Under the pieces are notes generated by a model, which searched no databases, had not been told where the DNA came from, and worked only from the letters and a program-made list of their open reading frames with translations. Of a DNA stretch of 35,758 bases, positions 18,484 to 24,983 are shown in pieces (positions within the stretch are counted from its first letter, which is position 1; each line of letters starts with the position of its first letter). Both the position numbers and the translations under genes were made by a program. The DNA lies in the NCBI GenBank assembly GCA_034439655.1, contig JAWXAU010000081.1:1-35758 (forward strand), written 5' to 3'. This stretch comes from Bacteroidota bacterium (GTDB lineage: Bacteria > Bacteroidota > Bacteroidia > UKL13-3).

Positions 18484-19061
18484 AGTACTTTAAGTGCTTG
18501 TTTGATGATATCTTCAGTGTTTTGGTTTTGCAAATTTAATTTAGTCAAGGTTTTTTCTACAGCTACTCGGTTAAAGCCCAGTGTTACCAGTGCTTCCATG
18601 GCCATTCGTTGGTTTGCGTTGCCAGGTGTGGCAGGCATCGAGTGCTCGCCGTTCAGCCCTTCTTTAGATAGTTTCGATTGTAAGTCAATCACAATTCTTT
18701 GGGCTGTTTTCTCACCGATACCTTTAATAGATTTTAACAAACCTACATTTCCGTTTACTATGGCATTATATAGTTCTCCGGGGTTTAGACTCGATAGCAT
18801 CATACGGGCGGTATTGGCTCCTACACCGTTCACCAAAATAAGCTGGCGGAAAAGATTCCTTTCCGCTTCGTCCACAAAACCATATAGTGTATGACCATCT
18901 TCTTTGATACTCAAATGCGAAAACAACAAGCCATTTTTTTGGTCTTTGATTTTCTCGAAAGTATATAACGAAATGTGCAGACAGTAGCCAACTCCATGGC
19001 AATCAACCACTACATAAGCGGGTGTAACTTGTATAAACTGTCCTTGAATGTGAGCAATCAT
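18480..19061 (-). CDS. ruvA: Holliday junction branch migration protein RuvA
   Basis: 193 residues from the ATG at 19061 (MIAHIQGQ), the normal RuvA start. The reading frame also opens at a TTG 15 nt upstream, but that TTG is part of a -7 promoter element. Domain I is the OB fold with VVDCHGVGYCLHISL; domain II carries the helix-hairpin-helix motifs FRQLILVNGVGANTARMML and LLKSIKGIGEKTAQRIVIDL; domain III (about 150-193, EALVTLGFNRVAVEKTL) contacts RuvB. RuvA binds four-way junctions and loads the RuvB motor. It is first in the minus-strand run that continues into sprA. Confidence 0.95.
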   Translation of the reverse strand: MIAHIQGQFIQVTPAYVVVDCHGVGYCLHISLYTFEKIKDQKNGLLFSHLSIKEDGHTLYGFVDEAERNLFRQLILVNGVGANTARMMLSSLNPGELYNAIVNGNVGLLKSIKGIGEKTAQRIVIDLQSKLSKEGLNGEHSMPATPGNANQRMAMEALVTLGFNRVAVEKTLTKLNLQNQNTEDIIKQALKVL

Positions 19062-19073
19062 CCTACCTTGGTC

Positions 19074-19094
19074 CAAATATAATCAGCAAATATA
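19074..19094 (-). promoter_or_regulatory. Tandem -7 elements upstream of ruvA
   Basis: Two copies of TATATTTG on the minus strand (CAAATATA at 19074-19081 and 19087-19094) match the Bacteroidota TAnnTTTG element exactly. For the nearer copy an ATTG lies 22 nt further upstream as a weak -33. Transcription would begin a few bases before the ATG at 19061, giving a very short leader. Confidence 0.5.
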
Positions 19095-19372
19095 CGCGAA
19101 AACGCAATTTAGGTAGATGTGTTACATAATTTAATAATAAGGAATGTTAAAAAAGTGTTTTGAAATAGTAAGACCATAAAAAGTAAAAAATGGTTGCATT
19201 GGGGTGTAAATATTTTTTTGTGAGCGTTGCATCAAAGATGGAAAGCACGTTGCTTGTTGTTGGGTCGCAAAAAGATTCGGGGAACCATCTATAAAAATCC
19301 TACACACTTTCAGCAGATTGCCACGTTTCAGTTTGAAGAACGATTAGCCGCGGAGAACGCTATGAAGGTATA
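19095..19372. other. Intergenic gap between ruvA and the TrpF-like operon
   Basis: About 280 nt, AT-rich at 19100-19220 and more balanced at 19230-19370. Short reading frames cross it on the plus strand, but none has a recognisable domain or bounded start. I see no clear terminator for the operon ending at 19373 and no palindrome. It may hold a decayed gene remnant in 19230-19360, judged only by its changed composition. Confidence 0.35.
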
Positions 19373-19984
19373 CTATAAAACCTCGTTCAACTCCACAATT
19401 TCTTCCAATTGCAAATTCAAGTTTTCTGTATCACCCATACCAGGTTTTTCTTCAGGCTCGCCACTTATTTGGAAACCTATGACATTGATGTTTTTTGCAA
19501 GTGTTTTATATAACCCAGCTTCAAAATTAAAACCCAAATATATATTTTTATTTGCAGCAAATTGTTCCAAAAAACTATAATAGATGGGTGAATATTTTCC
19601 ATTAAAAACATAGTAAATCAAGTGGTGAGAAATCCTATTCAGTCGAGAAATTTGCGATAGGAAATTTTCATTCTCACAATGCACTGCTACAAATATTTCT
19701 TTGTCTAATTCGAATAATTTTTCATCAAAAGCACTGAGTGGGATTTGTATCGCATCAAGGGGTAAAATACCGCACACACCTTGAATGGTTTCAAAATCTG
19801 CGTCATTAAATTCCCCAATATATTTTGGCCCAGTAAGCCAACCCGCAATTTCTTTGGCCTTCAATACATTTATATAATTAGGCGATTCAGCATCGAAACA
19901 AAAACCCACCCAATCAGCCATTGCAGCAGCGGCAAAACGGGCTGCTGTGAGGTTGCTGATATTTGAAAACTTGAGTTCGTACAT
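19373..19984 (-). CDS. TrpF-like (phosphoribosylanthranilate isomerase fold) protein, catalytic motif altered
   Basis: 203 residues, the size of TrpF. The N-terminus MYELKFSNISNLTAARFAAA aligns with the TrpF start (LKICGITNLEDARFA), WVGFCFDAESPNYI matches the GFIFxxxSPRYV stretch, and the C-terminal INVIGFQISGEPEEKPGMGD aligns with GVDVSSGVExxPGxKD. The KICG motif is replaced by KFSN, so the catalytic Cys is Ser, and the phosphate-binding GGTG-type loop is not visible. It may bind a related ligand or have lost activity. No other trp genes are nearby. It is last in an operon with DUF1573, DUF721 and DHS-like genes, 9 nt after the DUF1573 stop. Confidence 0.7.
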   Translation of the reverse strand: MYELKFSNISNLTAARFAAAAMADWVGFCFDAESPNYINVLKAKEIAGWLTGPKYIGEFNDADFETIQGVCGILPLDAIQIPLSAFDEKLFELDKEIFVAVHCENENFLSQISRLNRISHHLIYYVFNGKYSPIYYSFLEQFAANKNIYLGFNFEAGLYKTLAKNINVIGFQISGEPEEKPGMGDTENLNLQLEEIVELNEVL

Positions 19985-19993
19985 TATAATGAT

Positions 19994-20377
19994 TTAGTAG
20001 ATTGCCACCTCGGCCATTATTGTGAGTACTATAATAGAATCTGTAGGACAAGTAGTTTTTAATTTTACCTCCTTCTCTTGACTTCCGTTCAACCATTTTT
20101 GCGGCAAAAATTTCACGATTACAGAATCTGTTTTGCCTGCTTTTATATAATACTCGGGATATTTCACCGTGGTACAACCGCAGCCCGCCTTTGAATTTTT
20201 AATCAGAATAGAATCCTTAGAGTTATTCGTAAATCTAAATATGGCGGTCTTTTCCCAAGGTGCTTTCAATAAGCCAAAATCAACAACTTTTTTTTCGAAA
20301 ACTAAGCAAGAACCTTGATGACTTTGAAAAGCCATGATGCAAAACGAAACAAGTATGATATATATAAACTTTCGCAT
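19994..20377 (-). CDS. DUF1573 domain protein, secreted
   Basis: 127 residues. A signal peptide spans about 1-20 (MRKFIYIILVSFCIMAFQS), then an immunoglobulin-like DUF1573 domain with VDFGLLK, FRFTNNSKDSILIKNSKAGCGCTTVKYP and AGKTDSVIVKF. The CGCT turn is the family signature. DUF1573 proteins are common periplasmic or surface proteins in Bacteroidota with no assigned biochemical role. The gene starts 3 nt after the DUF721 stop and ends 9 nt before the TrpF-like start. Confidence 0.85.
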   Translation of the reverse strand: MRKFIYIILVSFCIMAFQSHQGSCLVFEKKVVDFGLLKAPWEKTAIFRFTNNSKDSILIKNSKAGCGCTTVKYPEYYIKAGKTDSVIVKFLPQKWLNGSQEKEVKLKTTCPTDSIIVLTIMAEVAIY

Positions 20378-20380
20378 CTA

Positions 20381-20668
20381 TTATAAAAACATCACATCCG
20401 TAATCAATTTCATTTTGGCTTGCTCGTTCACCATCTCTATTATTTTCGATTTGCTCATTTCAAATTCATTCCTAAGTACACTGCTATCCAAATGCACATA
20501 CATACATTTTTGCTTGATATATATTTTCAGCGTGTGCTTAGCAACTACCTTGCCCATTATGTTTTCCCAGGTACTCATAATGTCATACCTCGCCATAGGT
20601 TCTTTTAACCTAAACTTGTTGAGCATTTGCTGCATGGCATCCGATAAGGTAGTATGGTCTTTCGCCAT
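20381..20668 (-). CDS. DUF721 / DciA-like protein
   Basis: 95 residues from the ATG at 20668 (MAKDHTTLSDAMQQML). A TTG 9 nt upstream also opens the frame but falls inside a TATTTTTG sequence. It matches the short DUF721 family of Bacteroidota: WENIMGKVVAKHTLKIYIKQKCMYVHLDSSVLRNEFEMSK. Relatives include DciA, the loader of replicative helicase in bacteria lacking DnaC, so a role in replication is possible but inferred. It lies 26 nt after the DHS-like stop and 3 nt before DUF1573. Confidence 0.8.
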   Translation of the reverse strand: MAKDHTTLSDAMQQMLNKFRLKEPMARYDIMSTWENIMGKVVAKHTLKIYIKQKCMYVHLDSSVLRNEFEMSKSKIIEMVNEQAKMKLITDVMFL

Positions 20669-20694
20669 TTGCTTCAAAAATAAGTATTATAAAA

Positions 20695-21666
20695 TTATTG
20701 GCCTAATATATATGCAAACATTAAGGGGGCCACAATTGATGCATCCGATTCTATTATAAATCTTGGGGTTTCTTTGCTCAGTTTTCCCCAGGTAATTTTT
20801 TCATTGGGCACCGCACCACTATAGCTTCCATAGCTAGTTGTGGAATCGGAAACTTGGCAGAAGTAGGCCCAAAAAGGAACATCATGCCATTCCAAATCTT
20901 GATACATCATAGGTACCACACATATAGGAAAATCGCCGGCTATGCCTCCACCTATTTGATAGAATCCAACGCCTTGACCCGCAGAATTATTTCTGTACCA
21001 TTCACTCAACCAAACCATATAATCAATTCCCGATTTCATGGTGGTAGATTTGAGTTCGCCTTTTATACAATAACTGGCAAATATATTTCCCATGGTACTG
21101 TCTTCCCAACCTGGGCATATAATAGGCAGATTGCGTTCGGCGGCTGCAAGCATCCAACTATTTTTGGGATCAATTTCATAATACTGTTCCATCTCGCCGC
21201 TGTTTAGCATTTTATACATATATTCATGCGGCAAAAAACTGGTTCCAGCATCTTGTGCATCTTTCCACTGTTTATGTATATGTTTTTGTATGCGACGAAA
21301 AGCTTCCTCTTCGGGAATGCAAGTATCAGTTACACGATTATAGCCTTGCTCGAGCAAAGCCCATTCATCATTGGCACTTAATTCTCTATAATTAGGCACG
21401 CGTTTGTAATGGCTGTGTGCCACAAGATTCATAATATCTTCTTCCAGGTTAGCACCTGTGCAACTTATTATATCAACTTTTCCTTGACGAATCATTTCAG
21501 CGAGACTAATTCCAAGTTCAGCGGTACTCATCGCACCTGCAAGGGTAATCATCATTTTACCACCTTTTTCTAAATGAACTCTGTAAGCTTTCGATGCATC
21601 GACCAATGCTGCGGCATTGAAGTGTAAATAATTTTTTTCGATAAATTGTGATATAGGTCCTGACAT
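20695..21666 (-). CDS. Deoxyhypusine synthase-like family protein
   Basis: 323 residues from the ATG at 21666 (MSGPISQFIEKNYLHFNA); the frame extends 18 codons further but across the promoter. The DHS fold is shown by MMITLAGAMSTAELGISLAE, IISCTGANLEEDI, the C-terminal GAVPNEKITWGKL and ESDASIVAPL. In the eukaryotic enzyme a catalytic Lys follows GGG (GGGVVKHH); here that stretch is GGGIAGDFPICVVP, so the Lys is absent. Bacteria have no eIF5A substrate; bacterial relatives are tied to polyamine chemistry or unassigned. First gene of a four-gene operon with a good promoter. Confidence 0.85.
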   Translation of the reverse strand: MSGPISQFIEKNYLHFNAAALVDASKAYRVHLEKGGKMMITLAGAMSTAELGISLAEMIRQGKVDIISCTGANLEEDIMNLVAHSHYKRVPNYRELSANDEWALLEQGYNRVTDTCIPEEEAFRRIQKHIHKQWKDAQDAGTSFLPHEYMYKMLNSGEMEQYYEIDPKNSWMLAAAERNLPIICPGWEDSTMGNIFASYCIKGELKSTTMKSGIDYMVWLSEWYRNNSAGQGVGFYQIGGGIAGDFPICVVPMMYQDLEWHDVPFWAYFCQVSDSTTSYGSYSGAVPNEKITWGKLSKETPRFIIESDASIVAPLMFAYILGQ

Positions 21667-21688
21667 GTTTTGTGTTTTAATTCGACTG

Positions 21689-21721
21689 CAAAAATATGGG
21701 GTTATATGCAGATTTGACAAA
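21689..21721 (-). promoter_or_regulatory. Bacteroidota-type promoter of the DHS-like operon
   Basis: Minus strand: TTTG (21721-21718), 21-nt spacer, TATTTTTG (21696-21689), an exact match to the consensus. The leader would be about 20 nt to the ATG at 21666. The -33 TTTG lies inside the first GATTTGACAA repeat, read in reverse. Confidence 0.65.
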
Positions 21722-21821
21722 TTAGCCTTGCCTGTACGTACACGAACTTGTCAAATCAAAGCATGCCCAGCAAGATTTGACAACTTTACGTTCGACGATG
21801 CGAGGCAAAGTTGTCAAATCT
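21711..21821. repeat. Paired inverted GATTTGACAA repeats
   Basis: Four copies of GATTTGACAA in alternating orientation form two stem-loops: arms 21711-21720 and 21748-21757 (10 bp), and arms 21773-21787 and 21807-21821 (15 bp, AGATTTGACAACTTT). The second overlaps the stop codon of the LLM oxidoreductase; the first overlaps the -33 element of the DHS-like promoter. Confidence 0.8.
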
Positions 21822-22803
21822 GGCTAAACAAATTATTGATGATTTCAAATTCATTCTCATTCTTAATCGTGAGCACCATCGAATGTATTTTTTGTTCGCA
21901 CAAATTGGTTATGATATTTTTGATTTCCTCGTAACTTCCAACTATATAAGGGCAATCGGCATATTTGTTTTTGAAAGGGTCCAACCAATATTGGGGGAAA
22001 GTTTCAGATACTTCTGTTTGCATTTCAGTATTCAGGCGGTCTTTCCAATCGGTTTGATTTCCGATCATCGACATTTTTAACAGCTTTTGTCCGAATCGGT
22101 CTGCGGGATATAACTCATTTGCCGCTTGCCATGCCTCTTCATTTGTGGGCCTAGCAATAATTCCCAGAGCCAAACTTTTATGATATACTTTTTGCAAATC
22201 GTCTTGTACTGAAGGAAGCATTTGCATTTGCGTAAACCCACTATTTTTAATTAAGCTTAGTGCATGTTCCGATTCGCCTGCAATAATAATTTCGGGCATT
22301 ATGGACTTCTCAATTTGCCCTTCGAGCGAGGCTTGTTTTATGATATAATATTTACCTTCATAACTCACTGGGCCATTGGTGGCCAGGAACAATTGTATAA
22401 TTTCAATATACTCAGCCAATCGTTGATATCTCTGCTCATGGATTAGATTGTCATTAAGTTGAACAAGGTCGGCTTGGGCCGAGCCCGTCACACAATTAAT
22501 ATATAATTTGCGGTTATATAATTTGCTTAATGAAAATATTTTACGGGCAGCGGCAAATGGATGGACATAAATGGGGTTGAGTGCCACGATAGGCGATATA
22601 TTACTATGTTCACACAGATATTGAGCCCAAACCCAAGTATCAAAAGCATCGTAGCCCGAGGTGCTACATAACATTCCTTCGCACGCAAACTTATCGCTCC
22701 AACCAATCACGTCTTTGTGGTTTTGCAAATACGTGTCGAAAGTATAGCTGCGATGCGGGTGCGTAAAAATTTTAACGGTATGGTCTTGGTAGTTTATGTT
22801 CAT
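21814..22803 (-). CDS. LLM-class flavin-dependent oxidoreductase (luciferase-like)
   Basis: 329 residues from the ATG at 22803 (MNINYQDHTVKIFTHPHRS). The TTG 15 nt upstream is part of a TACCTTTG promoter element and is unlikely to be the start. The TIM-barrel of the bacterial luciferase/SsuD family shows in ISPIVALNPIYVHPFAAARKIFSLSKL, LYINCVTGS, RYQRLAEYIEIIQLF and PEIIIAGES. These enzymes use reduced flavin and oxygen to oxidise substrates such as alkanesulfonates or aldehydes; no sulfonate transport genes are nearby, so the substrate is unknown. The last codons lie in a repeat (CAGATTTGA gives Gln-Ile-stop). Confidence 0.85.
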   Translation of the reverse strand: MNINYQDHTVKIFTHPHRSYTFDTYLQNHKDVIGWSDKFACEGMLCSTSGYDAFDTWVWAQYLCEHSNISPIVALNPIYVHPFAAARKIFSLSKLYNRKLYINCVTGSAQADLVQLNDNLIHEQRYQRLAEYIEIIQLFLATNGPVSYEGKYYIIKQASLEGQIEKSIMPEIIIAGESEHALSLIKNSGFTQMQMLPSVQDDLQKVYHKSLALGIIARPTNEEAWQAANELYPADRFGQKLLKMSMIGNQTDWKDRLNTEMQTEVSETFPQYWLDPFKNKYADCPYIVGSYEEIKNIITNLCEQKIHSMVLTIKNENEFEIINNLFSQI

Positions 22804-22815
22804 GGAAAAACAGGT

Positions 22816-22823
22816 CAAAGGTA
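22816..22823 (-). promoter_or_regulatory. -7 element upstream of the LLM oxidoreductase gene
   Basis: TACCTTTG on the minus strand matches TAnnTTTG exactly, 12 nt upstream of the ATG at 22803. No convincing -33 TTTG lies at the expected distance, so support is moderate. Confidence 0.4.
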
Positions 22824-22955
22824 TGGGCTTAATTACTGCGAATTGGCGATGGAAAACAATCTGGTTTACAATGTGTTGAAAATTAAATAATTCTATTTTG
22901 TTGATTAGTTAACTTTTGCGTTTTACTTTTCGCCACAATAAATTACAATAGCTAT

Positions 22956-23429
22956 ATGGATTGGAAAAGGTTCAATGGTGAAAAAATAAAAAATGATATT
23001 GTACTCGAAGTGGAGAAAACACTTCTTGCAGAAACTGCTGCAGGCCACAAACTAAAAGTATGTATCGGTACCGATTCGCAGGTAAAAGGCGAAGTAATAG
23101 AGTTTGCTACGGTTATCGTTTTTGTGCGGGAGAAACACGGTGGTTTTATGTTCATCAGCATGGACAAAAAACGCCAAAAAATGGGCATTAAGGAACGGAT
23201 GATTACCGAAGTAGCCATGAGTATAGAAATTGCCTACAAGCTTTGTCCCCTATTGGAACAATACAGTGTTGATTTAGAAGTTCACGCAGATATAAACACC
23301 AATCCTTCATTCAAATCGAACACCGCACTAAGCGAAGCTATGGGATATATATTAAGCATGGGTTTTGTTTTTAAAGCCAAACCCGATGCATTTGCCAGTA
23401 GTTACTGTGCCAATAAGATGGTGCATTAA
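22956..23429 (+). CDS. YkuK-family (DUF458) RNase H-like protein
   Basis: 157 residues starting MDWKRFNGEKIKNDI at ATG 22956. It matches DUF458/YkuK: KVCIGTDSQVKG with the first acidic residue of an RNase H fold, then FVREKHGGFMFISMDKKRQKMGIKERMITEVAMSIEIA, EVHADINTNPSFKSNTALSEAMGYI (second acidic site), ending FKAKPDAFASSYCANKMVH. An RNase H-like fold suggests a nuclease or RNA-binding role; YkuK itself is uncharacterised. It is divergent from the LLM gene and followed 52 nt later by rlmD. Confidence 0.88.
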   Translation: MDWKRFNGEKIKNDIVLEVEKTLLAETAAGHKLKVCIGTDSQVKGEVIEFATVIVFVREKHGGFMFISMDKKRQKMGIKERMITEVAMSIEIAYKLCPLLEQYSVDLEVHADINTNPSFKSNTALSEAMGYILSMGFVFKAKPDAFASSYCANKMVH

Positions 23430-23430
23430 T

Positions 23431-23462
23431 CCATTGCCGTTGACTTAAGTCAACGGCAATGG
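23431..23462. repeat. Perfect 32-bp palindrome upstream of rlmD
   Basis: CCATTGCCGTTGAC (23431-23444), TTAA, then GTCAACGGCAATGG (23449-23462). The arms match without error and TTAA is itself symmetric. It starts 1 nt after the YkuK stop. No T-run follows, arguing against a simple terminator. It overlaps the -33 element proposed for rlmD, so it could be an operator, a dispersed repeat, or both. Confidence 0.9.
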
Positions 23463-23471
23463 ATATCTTTG
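23439..23471 (+). promoter_or_regulatory. Promoter candidate for rlmD
   Basis: GTTG (23439-23442), 21-nt spacer, TATCTTTG (23464-23471), the latter an exact TAnnTTTG match 10 nt before the ATG. The -33 element lies inside the left arm of the 32-bp palindrome. Confidence 0.5.
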
Positions 23472-23481
23472 CAGCTTAATT

Positions 23482-24897
23482 ATGAGACGCAAGCACAAAA
23501 AGTATATTACCCAAACATTTGAAAATCTTGAGATAACCAATTCTGGCGGATTGGGCCAAAGTATCGCACGCCGAGATAACCTGGTGGTGTTTGTGGACCG
23601 AGCAGTGCCAGGCGATATAGCCGATGTATATATTTATAAAGAAGAGAAAAAAGCAGTATGGGGAACTATTGTAAAACTACACCATGCATCGCCCAATAGG
23701 GTTGAACCTTTTTGCGAACATTATAGTATTTGCGGTGGCTGTAAATGGCAGCAGATGGATTATGCTACCCAGCTCAAATACAAGCACCAACAGATAGTGG
23801 ATGCTTATGAACGCACTGGTAAAATTCCCTATAAAGAATTACTGCCTATTATAGCATCTGAGCATACCAAATATTATAGAAATAAATTACAATATTCTTA
23901 TACCAACAAAGCTTATATGGAGGTGTTCGATAAGGACAATCCCGACCACATGGGCAAGCCTGCACTTGGTTTTCATATCCCCAATAAGTTTGATAAAGTA
24001 TTCGATGTAAACAAATGTCATTTGATGCATGACTTGCATAATAATATGCGAAATTTTTTGCGGGATAAAAGTTTAGAACTGGGTTATACTTTTTATGACC
24101 TTAGGCAAAATACAGGATTGATGCGGGAAGTGATGTTCCGCAATACTATTGACGGGCAATGGATGGTGCTTATGGTGTTTGCTGAACCCCAAATGGAAGC
24201 TATCGACAAACTATTACAACTTTTACACCAACAATTTTCGCAAATAAGTTCCTTATATTATACTATCAATCAAAAAACAAATGACAGTTATGATGGCTTG
24301 GAAATGATATATTATAGTGGCAATCAATTTTTGACTGAAACTTTAGGCGATTATAAATTTAAAATTCATCCCAAATCTTTTTTTCAAACAAATCCGGTAC
24401 AGGCTTTAAAATTATATGAAACCACTAAGTTGTTTGCCAATTTGCAGGGCTATGAAAACGTATATGATTTATATTCGGGAACTGGCACAATTGGGCTGTA
24501 TGTATCGAAACATTGCAAACAGGTAACGGGTATAGAATACGTGCAAGAAGCGGTGCACGATGCTTATGAGAATGCAAGAATAAATGATGTGAGCAATGCC
24601 AAGTTTTTTGCAGGCGATATGGTGAAGGTGTTAGATGAAGCGTTTGTTGCAGCCCATGGCCGCCCTGATTTAATAATAACCGACCCACCCCGAGGGGGCA
24701 TGCACCCCGATGTAGTGAAAAAAATTATGGAGTTAGCACCCAAAAGAATTGTATATGTGAGTTGTAATCCTGCTACACAGGTGCGGGATTTGGCTTTAAT
24801 GCTTGATAAATATGATGTTGAGAGGGTTCAGCCTGTCGACATGTTCCCACATACCCACCATGTGGAATGTGTAACTGAGCTGGTTTTGAAACCATAA
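23482..24897 (+). CDS. rlmD: 23S rRNA (uracil(1939)-C(5))-methyltransferase
   Basis: 471 residues. An N-terminal TRAM-type OB domain (1-70) is followed by iron-sulfur ligands C78-x5-C84-x2-C87 in CEHYSICGGCKW; the fourth may be the Cys of NKCHLMH (about 175). The SAM domain has FFQTNPVQA, DLYSGTGTIGLY, TDPPRGGMHPDVV and the catalytic-cysteine motif YVSCNPATQVRDL. It makes m5U in 23S rRNA; the closely related RlmC/TrmA-type activities (U747, tRNA U54) cannot be excluded from sequence alone. It has its own promoter within a palindrome and probably forms a single transcription unit. Confidence 0.9.
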   Translation: MRRKHKKYITQTFENLEITNSGGLGQSIARRDNLVVFVDRAVPGDIADVYIYKEEKKAVWGTIVKLHHASPNRVEPFCEHYSICGGCKWQQMDYATQLKYKHQQIVDAYERTGKIPYKELLPIIASEHTKYYRNKLQYSYTNKAYMEVFDKDNPDHMGKPALGFHIPNKFDKVFDVNKCHLMHDLHNNMRNFLRDKSLELGYTFYDLRQNTGLMREVMFRNTIDGQWMVLMVFAEPQMEAIDKLLQLLHQQFSQISSLYYTINQKTNDSYDGLEMIYYSGNQFLTETLGDYKFKIHPKSFFQTNPVQALKLYETTKLFANLQGYENVYDLYSGTGTIGLYVSKHCKQVTGIEYVQEAVHDAYENARINDVSNAKFFAGDMVKVLDEAFVAAHGRPDLIITDPPRGGMHPDVVKKIMELAPKRIVYVSCNPATQVRDLALMLDKYDVERVQPVDMFPHTHHVECVTELVLKP

Positions 24898-24983
24898 AAA
24901 TATTTTTTTTGCCAAGCAACTAAATTTGTCACTTAAAAGTCATTAATTTGCATAACTTTTTAATCAATTAATAAAAAACGGAA

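Noticed and set aside
19227-19580. Plus-strand ORF across the ruvA/TrpF-like gap
   Set aside because: More than half lies antisense to the TrpF-like gene; no domain, promoter or neighbour supports it.
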